Shown in pieces: positions 41,732 through 51,034 of a stretch of 64,000 bases of DNA. The notes beneath the pieces are model-generated. The model had not been told where the DNA came from and made no database searches. It saw only the letters and a list, made by a program, of their open reading frames with translations. Made by a program: the position numbers and the translations under genes. Position 1 is the first letter of the stretch, and every line of letters starts with the position of its first letter. Source of the stretch: Peptoniphilus duerdenii ATCC BAA-1640 (GTDB lineage Bacteria > Bacillota > Clostridia > Tissierellales > Peptoniphilaceae); NCBI RefSeq assembly GCF_000146345.1, contig NZ_GL397071.1:1151948-1215947 (forward strand), read 5' to 3'.

Positions 41732-42970
41732 CTATTTGAGACTTTCTAAATTTCTAAACTCTCCAGGATTTACTTTCATAAATTTTATAAAGTTACGAGA
41801 AAATGTTTTGCTAGAGTTGTATCCAACTTCCAAAGCTATTTCTATAATCGGTTTTTCTGTCTCTATTAAAAGTTCAGCAGCTCTCTTAATTCTAAGGTTG
41901 TTTAAAAAGTTTGAGAAGTTCATCTCAACAAGGTAGGAGAGTGCTTCATTTATAGCTGGAGGAGTAAGATCAAACATTTTGGAAATATTGCCGATGTGTA
42001 GATTTTTGGCGTAGTTTTTATAGATGTATTTAACCATATTTCCCGTGTTTTCATCGTGTTTAATGTGAGTTATATTATTTATATTTTGGTAGGAATCTTT
42101 GAATTTTTTGGTTCCAATACCCTTTTGATCTTTAAACACTCTTGAAAGGTGAGCGGCGTCTGTGTAATTTAAAATATCTGCAATCTCATCTAAAGTTAAA
42201 TCGGTATAGAGTAAAAAGTAGATTACTTTATTTAACTTCATCTCTTGAAGAAGATCATAGAACCCAAGTCCGGTTAAAGAATAGATATATCTAGAGATGG
42301 AAGATTCACTCATACAGAATATTTTGCTCATTTCTTCCAATGTAATCTTTCTCTTTGAATTTAGATACATGTATTGGAAAATCTCTTCTGATGGAAGTGG
42401 TGAATAGTCTTTGTGTTCGTGTTTCTTTTCAGGAATATTTCTAAGGTATAAAACTATTAATTCGGCAAGTTTTGAAATCATATAGATGGAAGAGTATTCC
42501 GCTTGTTCAGAAACCACCATTGAACGAATACCTACTTCATCTCTTATATCTTCAAATATGGTTCTCATTTTTTTAAGTTCAATTTCATTTGGAACTACGA
42601 AATTATTATTATAAAGAAGAGAAATCATATCTATATTTTCGTTGCTGACATTTAAAGTTTTCTTTATAACTTCGTTTAAAACTTCAAATGAATAGACTAA
42701 CAAGTAGTAGCTAAGTGGTTTTGTAATCTCTACAATTTCAGAAATTTGCCAAGGTAGTAGTGCTATGATGACACCAGGGCGAAGATCAAACTCTCTATCT
42801 AGAACTTTTATCTTTCCTTCACCTTCTAATATATATAAAAACCTAGATTCTTTATGTAAGAGTGGAGTAGTTTTTGTGTAGTCAACTTCTACATCGAAAC
42901 TTATAATATCTCCTTCTTTATCTTGTCTATTAAATGTTTTTTGAATTTCGATTTTTCTATTCTTATTCAT
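41732..42970 (-). CDS. transcriptional regulator with two AraC-type DNA-binding domains
   Basis: 412 residues. The N-terminal cupin-like sensing domain (ESRFLYILEGEGKIKVLDREFDLRPGVIIALLP) and a helical linker precede two AraC domains. The first (~205-300) has ITLEEMSKIFCMSESSISRYIY and LTLDEIADILNYTDAAHLSRVFK. The second (~315-408) has LHIGNISKMFDLTPPAINEAL and PIIEIALEVGYNSSKTFSRNFIKFMKVNPGEFR. AraC proteins normally carry one such domain. ATG at 42970 has TTTGGAGG upstream. Its position between the tandem genes and arcB points to control of arginine/ornithine catabolism. Confidence 0.88.
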   Translation of the reverse strand: MNKNRKIEIQKTFNRQDKEGDIISFDVEVDYTKTTPLLHKESRFLYILEGEGKIKVLDREFDLRPGVIIALLPWQISEIVEITKPLSYYLLVYSFEVLNEVIKKTLNVSNENIDMISLLYNNNFVVPNEIELKKMRTIFEDIRDEVGIRSMVVSEQAEYSSIYMISKLAELIVLYLRNIPEKKHEHKDYSPLPSEEIFQYMYLNSKRKITLEEMSKIFCMSESSISRYIYSLTGLGFYDLLQEMKLNKVIYFLLYTDLTLDEIADILNYTDAAHLSRVFKDQKGIGTKKFKDSYQNINNITHIKHDENTGNMVKYIYKNYAKNLHIGNISKMFDLTPPAINEALSYLVEMNFSNFLNNLRIKRAAELLIETEKPIIEIALEVGYNSSKTFSRNFIKFMKVNPGEFRNLESLK

Positions 42971-43190
42971 CGTAACCTCCAAAATAATTATAACATACTA
43001 AGTAGCTCTCTAAGGAATATAAAATAGTTGGTATAATCTAAAATTTATTAAGAAACAGGAAATATTTTCATTGTATAATCAATTTAAAACAAAAATAATA
43101 AATGAAAATGTCCTTTCGAATATATATGATTATTGTAAAATGTAGATGTAGAAATACGTTAAAAATTTTTAAAATAAAAGGAGAGTTACT

Positions 43191-44183
43191 ATGCCAAAGA
43201 ATTTTAGAGGTAAGAATTACTTAAAACTTATTGATTTTACATCTGAAGATATGAGATATCTTCTTGATCTTGCAAAAGAATTTAAATCACTTAAGAGAGC
43301 AGGCGTTCCACATAAATACCTAGAAGGAAAAAACATCGTTTTATTATTTGAAAAGACTTCAACTAGAACTCGTTGTTCATTCGAAGTTGCAGGTTATGAC
43401 CTAGGAATGGGAGTTACTTACCTAGATCCACAAGGATCTCAAATGGGACATAAAGAATCTATAAAAGATACTGCAAGAGTACTTGGAAGAATGTACGACG
43501 GTATCGAATACAGAGGATTTAAACAATCAGTAGTTGAAGAACTTGCAGAATATGCAGGAGTTCCAGTATGGAATGGTCTTACTGATGAATGGCATCCAAC
43601 ACAAATGCTTGCTGACCTTTTAACTATCGAAGAACACTTTGGACACTTAAAAGGACTTAAATTTGTATACATGGGAGATGCTAGAAACAACGTAGCAAAC
43701 TCTCTTATGATCGCTTGTGCAAAAATGGGCATAAACTTCGTTGCATGTGCACCAGAAGAACTATTCCCAGAAGCACATCTAGTTGAAATGGCTAGAGAAA
43801 TTGCAAAAGAAAACTTCTGCACAGTAGAACTTATCTCTGATGTAAAAGAAGGAACTAAGAATGCAGACGTTCTATACACTGATATCTGGGTATCAATGGG
43901 TGAACCAGCTGAAATCTGGAAGCACAGAATTGATCTTCTTCACAAATACCAAATCAATAAAGAAGTTATGAACAATGCAAACGAAAAAGCAATCTTCTTA
44001 CACTGCCTACCATCTTTCCACGACACTGAAACAAAAGTTGGTAAAGATATTGAAGAAAAATTTGGTCTAAAGGAAATGGAAGTTTCAAACGAAGTATTTG
44101 AATCTAGACAATCTCTTGTATTTGACCAAGCAGAAAATAGAATGCACACAATTAAAGCTATCGTGTACGCAACTCTTTGCTAA
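43191..44183 (+). CDS. arcB: ornithine carbamoyltransferase
   Basis: 330 residues. Carbamoyl-phosphate site [16 protein letters not shown], ornithine site segment HCLPSFHD, and GGLT-like [19 protein letters not shown] with the conserved HPTQ. In this context it probably runs catabolically, splitting citrulline into ornithine and carbamoyl phosphate. The sequence alone cannot separate the arcB and argF roles. Divergent from the AraC-type regulator, with GGAGAG before the ATG. Terminator-like hairpins follow at 44188-44208 and 44297-44325. Confidence 0.94.
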   Translation: MPKNFRGKNYLKLIDFTSEDMRYLLDLAKEFKSLKRAGVPHKYLEGKNIVLLFEKTSTRTRCSFEVAGYDLGMGVTYLDPQGSQMGHKESIKDTARVLGRMYDGIEYRGFKQSVVEELAEYAGVPVWNGLTDEWHPTQMLADLLTIEEHFGHLKGLKFVYMGDARNNVANSLMIACAKMGINFVACAPEELFPEAHLVEMAREIAKENFCTVELISDVKEGTKNADVLYTDIWVSMGEPAEIWKHRIDLLHKYQINKEVMNNANEKAIFLHCLPSFHDTETKVGKDIEEKFGLKEMEVSNEVFESRQSLVFDQAENRMHTIKAIVYATLC

Positions 44184-44296
44184 TAAAATCCTTCCACTTG
44201 GAAGGATACATAATGATTTAATTTAAAGATACTAAAAGATGCTATCTTTTTAATTAAAAACCATTTTGTAAATGGGTAAAATCTTATAAAATTTCC

Positions 44297-44326
44297 GGCT
44301 TCAATGTAAAGCCGGTCTTTTTCTTA
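44297..44326 (+). terminator. hairpin terminator
   Basis: CCGGCTT-CAATGTA-AAGCCGG followed by TCTTTTT. Lies between arcB and the membrane protein gene. Confidence 0.8.
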
Positions 44327-44371
44327 ATAGTATTAATTTACAACGTTAACTTACAACGTCAAGGAGGAAAT

Positions 44372-45526
44372 TTGGAAAAGAATAAAAATAAATCCCTATT
44401 TAAAAATGAAGTTGGCTTAGAGGCTATAATATTTATTGCAGCATTCATGGCTTTCTTCTGCTACATGGGAAGCATTATGGGCGGCACCAATATGATTAAG
44501 ACGATGATGTCCACAGGATTCGATCTTCTTATGAACGTATGCTTTTATCTTATGGCGGTTGCTGTACTTGCAGGTGGTGTCAGTGGTCTGTTTTCAGAAT
44601 TTGGAGTTATTGCACTTATAAATAAAGTTCTTTCAAAAGTAATGGGACCACTTTATGATCTACCGGGAGCAAGTTCTCTAGGAATGTTAAACTGTTACAT
44701 GTCTGACAATCCAGCCATCCTTACTCTTGCTCATGATGATAACTTTAGACAATACTTTAAAAAATATCAAATGCCAGCTCTTACAAATTTAGGAACTGCA
44801 TTTGGAATGGGTCTAATCGTTACTACAACTATGATGGGTTTCAAAGTTGAAGGAGCTATAACAGCAGCTCTTGTAGGAAATGTTGGAGCGATTATAGGCT
44901 CTATAGTTTCTGTAAGACTTATGATGAGACATACTAAAAAATATTATGGAACAGTAGACAAGGTTGAGACCACTCTTTCCGATCCGATTCCAGAGGGAAT
45001 GAGAAGGGTAAGAGAAGGTAGCATCGGTTCAAGATTTATCCAATCCCTTCTTGATGGAGGTAAAGTTGGAGTGGACATGGGAGTTTCAATAATCCCTGGT
45101 GTAGTCTTGATCTGTACGTTGGTAATCATGCTTACCAATGGAGTTGGTGAAGCTGGTGTGTATGACGGTTCAGCGAACCAAGGTATTGCTATTCTTCCTG
45201 TAATCGGAGAGAAGCTAAACGTAATTTTAAAACCTCTCTTTGGTTTTTCAAGTCCGCAAGCTATTGCAGTTCCTATTACAGCTCTTGGAAGTTCCGGTGC
45301 TGCTATCGGAATGGTGTCTGAAATGGTTAACAAAAATCTTGTAACACCTAATGACATTGCAGTATTTACTTCTATATGTATGTGTTGGAGTGGATATCTA
45401 TCTACTCACATCGCAATGATGGATGCTCTTGGAACAAAAGAAATGACAGGTAATGCCATACTATGCCACACTATTGGTGGAATTTGTGCAGGAATCGCAT
45501 CACATTTAATAATGTTGATCTTTTAG
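44372..45526 (+). CDS. CD0519/CD1768-like membrane protein, nucleoside-recognition (Gate) type
   Basis: 384 residues with about eight to ten membrane helices. TTG start preceded by AAGGAGGAAA. The N-terminal half has MGGTNMIKTMMSTGFDLLMNV and ASSLGMLNCYMSDNPAILTLA. The C-terminal half has the Gate-domain segment GVSIIPGVVLICTLVIML and ITALGSSGAAIGMVSEMV. The family is thought to comprise transporters or their accessory units. Being next to arginine deiminase genes with no arcD nearby, it could move arginine, ornithine or a related compound; this is inference. Confidence 0.72.
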   Translation: MEKNKNKSLFKNEVGLEAIIFIAAFMAFFCYMGSIMGGTNMIKTMMSTGFDLLMNVCFYLMAVAVLAGGVSGLFSEFGVIALINKVLSKVMGPLYDLPGASSLGMLNCYMSDNPAILTLAHDDNFRQYFKKYQMPALTNLGTAFGMGLIVTTTMMGFKVEGAITAALVGNVGAIIGSIVSVRLMMRHTKKYYGTVDKVETTLSDPIPEGMRRVREGSIGSRFIQSLLDGGKVGVDMGVSIIPGVVLICTLVIMLTNGVGEAGVYDGSANQGIAILPVIGEKLNVILKPLFGFSSPQAIAVPITALGSSGAAIGMVSEMVNKNLVTPNDIAVFTSICMCWSGYLSTHIAMMDALGTKEMTGNAILCHTIGGICAGIASHLIMLIF

Positions 45527-45529
45527 TTA

Positions 45530-45558
45530 TAGGGGGCAGTTGCTCCCTTATTTTTTTT
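45530..45558 (+). terminator. hairpin terminator
   Basis: AGGGGGCA-GT-TGCTCCCT followed by a T-run, immediately after the membrane-protein stop codon. Confidence 0.65.
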
Positions 45559-45569
45559 GAGGTGATTAT

Positions 45570-48029
45570 ATGAATCCAGAAAAATTTTCAAGACAGGTTG
45601 TAAATATCTTTAAAGATGCACAGAATTTAGCTGTGAGATATGAAAATGCAGAGATAACAGATCTTCATCTTTCCCTTGCAATACTTCGTACCAATGGTCT
45701 TTCTCTTTTGGAAACACTTCTTGAAATGGGTGTGGATTTAAAAGAATATGAAAATAGAGTCGTAGAAGCTATTGAGAAGCTTAGAAGTTCAAAAGGTTTG
45801 ACGAAGCTTTATTACTCTCGTCCATACCAAAGGATAATCGTAAACTCTGAAGAAATTTCTAGAAATCAATATGAATCTTTTGTAAATGTAAACTCACTAT
45901 ACCTTGCCATACTTAGGGAAGATAAGACCGTTTCAAAGGAGATTGCAAATAGTTATGGGCTGACCTATGAGGTTATGAAATCTAAATTCCTAGAGGAATT
46001 TACGAAGAAGAAACTTGGGAACATTTCATCAGAAAATTTAAAATATCTTCTAAAGTTCGGAAGAAATCTCACTGAGGAAGCAAAAGAAGGAAAAATCGAT
46101 CCAATCATAGGTAGAGATGAAGAGACTTCAAATGTCATAAGAGTTCTTTCTAGAAGAATAAAAAATAATCCTGTTCTAATCGGTGAAGCAGGTGTCGGCA
46201 AAACTGCTGTGGTAGAAGGACTTGTTTTAAGGATTGCAACTGGAGATGTACCGGAAACTTTAAGAGATAAGGTTGTGTTCTCTCTCGATATGACATCTGT
46301 CCTTGCAGGGGCGAAATTTCGAGGTGACTTTGAAGAGAGATTAAAAAAAGTTTTGGATATAGTTAAATTTTCCGACGGGCAAATAATTCTATTTATAGAT
46401 GAACTCCACAACATAATTGGAAGTGGAACTAATGGTGCCATGGATACGTCAAATATTTTAAAACCGATGCTTGCAAGGGGAGAAATACTAACCATTGGTG
46501 CTACAACCACGAGAGAGTACAGAAAGTATATTGAAACAGACTCTGCACTTGAAAGAAGATTTCAAAAGATTTTGATTGAAGAGCCTTCAGAAGATGGAGC
46601 CATTTCAATTCTAAGGGGAATTAAAAAGAAGTACGAATCTCATCACAAATTAAATATCAAAGATTCGGCGATAGTATCAGCGGTTAAACTTTCCAATAGA
46701 TATATTAATGACAGATATCTACCGGACAAAGCAATCGATTTAATAGATGAAGCGAGCTCCATGGTGAGGATGGAAATAGATTCAGTTCCTCAGGAGATAG
46801 ATGAATTAAATCGTGAACTCATAAGACTTGAGACAGAAAAAGTCGCTCTAGAGATAGAAAAAGATATTAGAAGTAGCAATAGACTTCAAAAGCTAGAAGA
46901 AGAGATCGAAGAAAAAAGAAAAGCTTACGATGAGAAGAAAGAACTTTGGAAGAAAGAACTAGAAAGACTAGATGATATTTCTAAAGAAACTTCAAGCTTG
47001 GAACTTTTAAATAAGAATATTGAATCTGCAAAAGAGTCACATGATTTTGAAAAATTAAAACAGTTCTCAGTAGAATTTGACACAAGAGAAAAACATCTTG
47101 AAGGGCTTAAAAGCACAAAACCTTATTATCCAATTAAAGATGAAGTTACAGAATCAGAAATATTAGAAGTACTATCTAAAAGCACAGGAATTTCTATAAC
47201 AACATTAAATAAAAAAGAATCTGAAAAGATTAAATCACTTAAATCCGAAATAGAGAGAACCTTCATCGGTCAAGAGAGTGCAGTAAACGAAGTTGTAAAT
47301 TCAGTTATAAGAGCAAAATCCGGTCTATTTAAAAGGAATAAACCAATCTCATACTTGGTTTCAGGTCCAAGAGGAACGGGCAAGACCTACCTAGCGGAAG
47401 TGCTTTCTGAAAAATTATATGAAGAGAGCGGATCAGTTTTAAGTTTTGAAATGAGTGAGTACACTGATAAAAGTTCAGTTACAAAACTGATTGGAGCGCC
47501 TCCAGGATATGTTGGACACGAACTTGGTGGAATCTTGACAGAGACCATAAGGACGAAACCTTATTCAATATTATTATTTGAAGATATTGAACTTGCAAAC
47601 GCGGAAGTGCTTGGAATTATTTATCAAATCATCGACGAAGGCAAAATAAGAGATAATAAGGGAAGGTCCATAGACTTTAAAAACACCATAGTATTTTTAA
47701 CTACGAGGGAAGAGCCAAATCCTGAAGCTATGAGCCATGTTGACGATACTCTTACCCTATCAGAATTTAATTTAGATGAACTTGCAAAGATATTGGAACT
47801 TAGATTAAATGAAATCAAACTCGAACTAGAAGATCAAGCGATATTCTTGGAGTGGGATTTAAATTTAAAAGATATAATAAAGAGATTTGGAATAAAATCA
47901 ACGAAAGACATCCAAAGAAGTATCGAAGAAATACTCATGACAGAAATAGCAAATCTATCCTTGGATGGAAATATAAAACAAGGAAGCACGATTTTGGTGC
48001 AATCGGACTTTACAGTAACTATAAAATAA
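45570..48029 (+). CDS. divergent ClpA/ClpB-family AAA+ ATPase with degenerate second ring
   Basis: 819 residues. The N-terminal Clp_N repeat region is followed by an intact D1 ring: GEAGVGKTAVVEG, ILFIDELHNIIG, TTREYRKYIE, LERRFQKI. A short coiled middle domain (~400-540) comes next. D2 keeps a Walker A variant, GPRGTGKT (599-606), and GAPPGYVGHE. Its Walker B reads LLFEDIE (671-672, acidic pair swapped), sensor-1 Asn is Arg713, and the PEFLNR arginine-finger segment is missing. It probably unfolds or disaggregates proteins with D1 as the motor. Not a normal ClpB, and distinct from the clpC gene 4 kb downstream. Confidence 0.85.
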   Translation: MNPEKFSRQVVNIFKDAQNLAVRYENAEITDLHLSLAILRTNGLSLLETLLEMGVDLKEYENRVVEAIEKLRSSKGLTKLYYSRPYQRIIVNSEEISRNQYESFVNVNSLYLAILREDKTVSKEIANSYGLTYEVMKSKFLEEFTKKKLGNISSENLKYLLKFGRNLTEEAKEGKIDPIIGRDEETSNVIRVLSRRIKNNPVLIGEAGVGKTAVVEGLVLRIATGDVPETLRDKVVFSLDMTSVLAGAKFRGDFEERLKKVLDIVKFSDGQIILFIDELHNIIGSGTNGAMDTSNILKPMLARGEILTIGATTTREYRKYIETDSALERRFQKILIEEPSEDGAISILRGIKKKYESHHKLNIKDSAIVSAVKLSNRYINDRYLPDKAIDLIDEASSMVRMEIDSVPQEIDELNRELIRLETEKVALEIEKDIRSSNRLQKLEEEIEEKRKAYDEKKELWKKELERLDDISKETSSLELLNKNIESAKESHDFEKLKQFSVEFDTREKHLEGLKSTKPYYPIKDEVTESEILEVLSKSTGISITTLNKKESEKIKSLKSEIERTFIGQESAVNEVVNSVIRAKSGLFKRNKPISYLVSGPRGTGKTYLAEVLSEKLYEESGSVLSFEMSEYTDKSSVTKLIGAPPGYVGHELGGILTETIRTKPYSILLFEDIELANAEVLGIIYQIIDEGKIRDNKGRSIDFKNTIVFLTTREEPNPEAMSHVDDTLTLSEFNLDELAKILELRLNEIKLELEDQAIFLEWDLNLKDIIKRFGIKSTKDIQRSIEEILMTEIANLSLDGNIKQGSTILVQSDFTVTIK

Positions 48030-48031
48030 AA

Positions 48032-48068
48032 ATAAGCGACTAGAGTACAAAACTTTAGTCGCTTTTTA
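48032..48068. terminator. bidirectional terminator
   Basis: AAGCGACTA...TAGTCGCTT with A-rich and T-rich flanks, between convergent genes. Confidence 0.8.
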
Positions 48069-48076
48069 TGTGTAAA

Positions 48077-48409
48077 TTAAATTTCTTCGTAAAAATCTTT
48101 TTCTTCTTTATCTTTCTCGTATTCCTTATCGTGAAAAAGTAGAATAAATGGGAAGAAAAATCCAAGTCCCATAAATAGTTTTGAAAATGTAAGCACAGAT
48201 AAAGGGGTATTCTCAACAAGATCATATAGATGGTTCCATGACCAAGGAAATAAAATATAGCAAATGACAATATAGATTGAAATAACTAAGTATATTCCTG
48301 TGAATGGATCAACTTTAAAAAACTCTGTCATCAAAAAATAATATGCAAGTAAGTATACTAAACCTACAAAGTAGGATAGAAAGATGTAAATTCCACCTAT
48401 TTTTTTCAT
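48077..48409 (-). CDS. small membrane protein, 110 aa
   Basis: Start ATG 48409 (AAGGTG upstream; a GTG nine bases earlier sits in that site). Three hydrophobic segments: residues ~4-26, ~36-56 and ~72-92. A short charged tail (HDKEYEKDKEEKDFYEEI) follows. I do not recognise the family. Stands alone between the Clp ATPase and hydrogenase genes. Confidence 0.55.
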   Translation of the reverse strand: MKKIGGIYIFLSYFVGLVYLLAYYFLMTEFFKVDPFTGIYLVISIYIVICYILFPWSWNHLYDLVENTPLSVLTFSKLFMGLGFFFPFILLFHDKEYEKDKEEKDFYEEI

Positions 48410-48536
48410 TAAAATCACCTTAAATAATTATAACAGAAATATTTTGATTTTAAAAATACAAGAGAAGGTTCACTGTGTTATCAATCATAGAAAAGAAAAA
48501 AATTCTCTGCTATAATGATAAGGTAGGAGGTATAAA

Positions 48537-48815
48537 ATGAAAGTTACAGTTTGTATGGGATCTAGATGCACAATGATGGGTGCAAATCAGATCTATGATC
48601 AATTGGAATACATAGCCAACGAGCTCTGCGGACCAGAGTCAGAACTCTGCAGCTCAAAAAATTTAGAATTAAATATTAGTAAATGTTTAAATCTATGCAA
48701 AGGAGAAAATGAAAGAAAGGCACCGATTGTGGTAATCGATGACGAAATAGTATATAACGCAACTCCACAAGTGGTAAGTGAAAAAGTTATGGAAGCATTG
48801 AGGCAAGATATATGA
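48537..48815 (+). CDS. thioredoxin-like [2Fe-2S] ferredoxin (NuoE/HydC-type)
   Basis: 92 residues. Four Cys spaced for a [2Fe-2S] cluster in the thioredoxin-like ferredoxin fold: VCMGSRC near residues 6-11, and SKCLNLCKG near residues 49-53. Start preceded by AGGAGGT. Overlaps the hydrogenase gene by four bases, so it is very likely an electron-transfer subunit or shuttle for that hydrogenase. Confidence 0.85.
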   Translation: MKVTVCMGSRCTMMGANQIYDQLEYIANELCGPESELCSSKNLELNISKCLNLCKGENERKAPIVVIDDEIVYNATPQVVSEKVMEALRQDI

Positions 48816-50317
48816 AAGAAAGTTATTCGAGGATAGTTGATATTAGACGTAGAGTCTTTGCAGAGGTTGCAAGGATCGCCTACAACGACTTGGATACAAG
48901 TAATTTTGAAGATGCAAGCTACAGACTTTTCCCAGGAGAGGTTGCTCAATTTAGAGAATCAATGTTTAGAGAAAGAGCCATTGCCGATGAGAGAATAAGA
49001 CTTGCTCTTGGCCTTCCAATAAGAAATATCGGAGTGTATAAAAAAATCACCGATGGATTTGACAAGATTGATATTGATACCAACGCTTACGAAAAACCAC
49101 TTGTAAATGTAATTAAATTTGCGTGTGAATCATGCCCTACTAGGACTATCTATGTAACGGATAACTGTAGAAGATGTATGGCGCACCCTTGTACCAACGT
49201 ATGTCCTGTAAATGCAGTTAAGATTGGTAAACATCGTGCAGAAATCGATCATGACAAATGCGTAAAATGTGGAAGATGTAAAGATACATGTCCATACCAT
49301 GCGATAGTCGATTTTGATAGACCATGTAGTGCTGCATGTGGAGTAGGTGCGATAGGCTCCGATGAATACAATAGAGCAGAAATCGATCAAGACAAGTGTG
49401 TTGCCTGCGGAAGATGTATTTCTGAATGTCCTTTCGGAGCGATTGCAGACAAGTCACAGATATATCAAGTAATAAAAGCTATAAAGGCTGGTAAGAAATT
49501 ATATGCGGCGGTAGCACCATCATTTATTGGACAGTTTGGACTAAGTACAACTCCAAAACAAGTTTTCGAAGCTATAAAAGAGCTTGGCTTTAAAGATGTA
49601 ATTGAAGTTGGTTTGGGCGCAGACCTTACGACTTTACACGAAGCCCATGAATATTTGGAAAGAGTTCCAGAAAAAATTCCTTTTATGGGAACTTCATGTT
49701 GTTATAGCTGGTCGCTTATGATTAAAAATATGTTCCCAGAACTTAAAGAACAAATCTCTGACTCAGGTTCACCAATGAGGTACACTGCAGAATATATTAA
49801 AAATATCGATCCAGAAGCGGTGGTTGTGTTTATAGGTCCATGTACTTCGAAAAAATTAGAAGCGCTGGATACAAATATAAAATCTTCGGTGGATTTTGTG
49901 CTTACATTTGAAGAATTAATGGGAATGTTCGTTGCAAAAGATGTAGAACCTATGGACATTGAAATAGAAGATGACGTAGAAGATTCATCCGCACTAGGTA
50001 GAGGTTATCCAGTAGCAGGAGGAGTAGCAGCAGCGGTTAAGAAAGTGGCTGAAGAAATAGACCCAAGTAGAGAAATACTAATCGAAGGTGCAAATTCACT
50101 TTCCGAATGTGTAAAGATGCTAAAGGTAGCAAAAGCTGGAAGAAAAAATGGATACTTGTTAGAAGGAATGGCGTGTCCTGGTGGATGTATAGCAGGAGTT
50201 GGAACTATTCAATCTACAACAAGAGTTAAGAAAAATGTGGATCAATTTATGAAAAATTCTAAGTACAAAGATCCATTTGAAAATGAAAATATAAAAGGTT
50301 ACAAATTTGAGGATTAA
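48812..50317 (+). CDS. [FeFe] hydrogenase, ferredoxin-rich (group B-like)
   Basis: 501 residues. The N-terminal region has three [4Fe-4S]-type cysteine sets (CRRCMAHPCTNVCP, CVKCGRCKDTCP, CVACGRCISECP). The H-cluster motifs follow: L1 GTSCCYSW (Tyr where most active-type A enzymes have Pro), L2 FIGPCTSKKLE and L3 LEGMACPGGCIAGVG. It reduces protons to H2 or oxidises H2, balancing redox during fermentation. Directly coupled to the small [2Fe-2S] protein. Maturases HydEFG are not in the window. Confidence 0.88.
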   Translation: MKESYSRIVDIRRRVFAEVARIAYNDLDTSNFEDASYRLFPGEVAQFRESMFRERAIADERIRLALGLPIRNIGVYKKITDGFDKIDIDTNAYEKPLVNVIKFACESCPTRTIYVTDNCRRCMAHPCTNVCPVNAVKIGKHRAEIDHDKCVKCGRCKDTCPYHAIVDFDRPCSAACGVGAIGSDEYNRAEIDQDKCVACGRCISECPFGAIADKSQIYQVIKAIKAGKKLYAAVAPSFIGQFGLSTTPKQVFEAIKELGFKDVIEVGLGADLTTLHEAHEYLERVPEKIPFMGTSCCYSWSLMIKNMFPELKEQISDSGSPMRYTAEYIKNIDPEAVVVFIGPCTSKKLEALDTNIKSSVDFVLTFEELMGMFVAKDVEPMDIEIEDDVEDSSALGRGYPVAGGVAAAVKKVAEEIDPSREILIEGANSLSECVKMLKVAKAGRKNGYLLEGMACPGGCIAGVGTIQSTTRVKKNVDQFMKNSKYKDPFENENIKGYKFED

Positions 50318-50348
50318 TCTGTTGAATATTCAACAGATTTTTTTTAGA
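50316..50348 (+). terminator. hairpin terminator of the hydrogenase unit
   Basis: AATCTGTTGAA-TATTC-AACAGATT followed by T8, right at the gene end. Confidence 0.8.
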
Positions 50349-50446
50349 TTTTATGCAAGTAAAATTTTATTAGATTGACGAAAAAATTTTTTTCTATAAA
50401 ATAAATTTTAAATTAAGATTAAAAATATTTATAAAAATATTTCTAA

Positions 50447-50557
50447 TGTCAAAGAATGTCAAGAAACTGTTTACAATCTATACTAATTTGTGTTAATATG
50501 AAATTAATTAAAGGAGAAAAGAAATTTTTTTAAAGATAAATGTCAAAGAATGTCAAA
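50447..50557 (+). promoter_or_regulatory. two CtsR operators and promoter of the ctsR operon
   Basis: TGTCAAA-GAA-TGTCAAG (50447-50463) and TGTCAAA-GAA-TGTCAAA (50541-50557) are two heptad direct repeats with the 3-base spacing of the CtsR site. A promoter fits between them: TTTACA (50470-50475), 18 bases, TAATAT (50494-50499). The second operator reaches the AAAGGTG ribosome site of ctsR. This is typical autoregulation of the heat-stress operon. Confidence 0.85.
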
Positions 50558-50566
50558 GGTGATTAG

Positions 50567-51034
50567 ATGGCAAAGATTTCAAATAATATAGAGGAGTTTT
50601 TACTACAACTTTTAGAGGAAGAAGAGGGCTCATTGGAGATACAAAGATCCATAATCGCAAAGAAGTTTGATTGCGCCCCTTCTCAAATAAACTATGTGCT
50701 TACTACAAGATTTACTCCATTTAAAGGATTCTATGTTGAATCTCGTCGTGGTGGCGGAGGCTTCATAAGGATTACTAAACTTACAATAACTGAATATGGA
50801 AGAAAGAGAGAAAATCTATTCAATGAAATTGGAGATTCTATAACTTTAGAAAAAGCACATGATATCGTGGAAGCCCTCTATGAAATGGGAAAAATAGATG
50901 ATGATGAAAAGAATTTAATCCTTGTATCCATTTCCAACAGATCTCTAAATAAAATTAGAGAAGGAAAAAATGAGGTAAGGGCAGATATTCTTAAAAATAT
51001 GATTGTATATGTACTGGGAGGGAAAGAGAAATGA
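50567..51034 (+). CDS. ctsR: CtsR, repressor of class III stress genes
   Basis: 155 residues. N-terminal winged helix with VLTTRFTPFKGFYVESRRGGGGFIRI; the RGGGG wing is the heat-sensing, DNA-minor-groove-binding glycine loop. A C-terminal helical dimer domain follows. Represses clp genes through the TGTCAAA repeats just upstream. First gene of ctsR-mcsA-mcsB-clpC-radA. Confidence 0.95.
   Translation: MAKISNNIEEFLLQLLEEEEGSLEIQRSIIAKKFDCAPSQINYVLTTRFTPFKGFYVESRRGGGGFIRITKLTITEYGRKRENLFNEIGDSITLEKAHDIVEALYEMGKIDDDEKNLILVSISNRSLNKIREGKNEVRADILKNMIVYVLGGKEK

Noticed and set aside
45965-46510. Long antisense open frames over the Clp ATPase, clpC, copA and purF genes
   Set aside because: Ser/Phe/Ile-rich shadow frames opposite conserved genes, without ribosome sites or recognisable domains.
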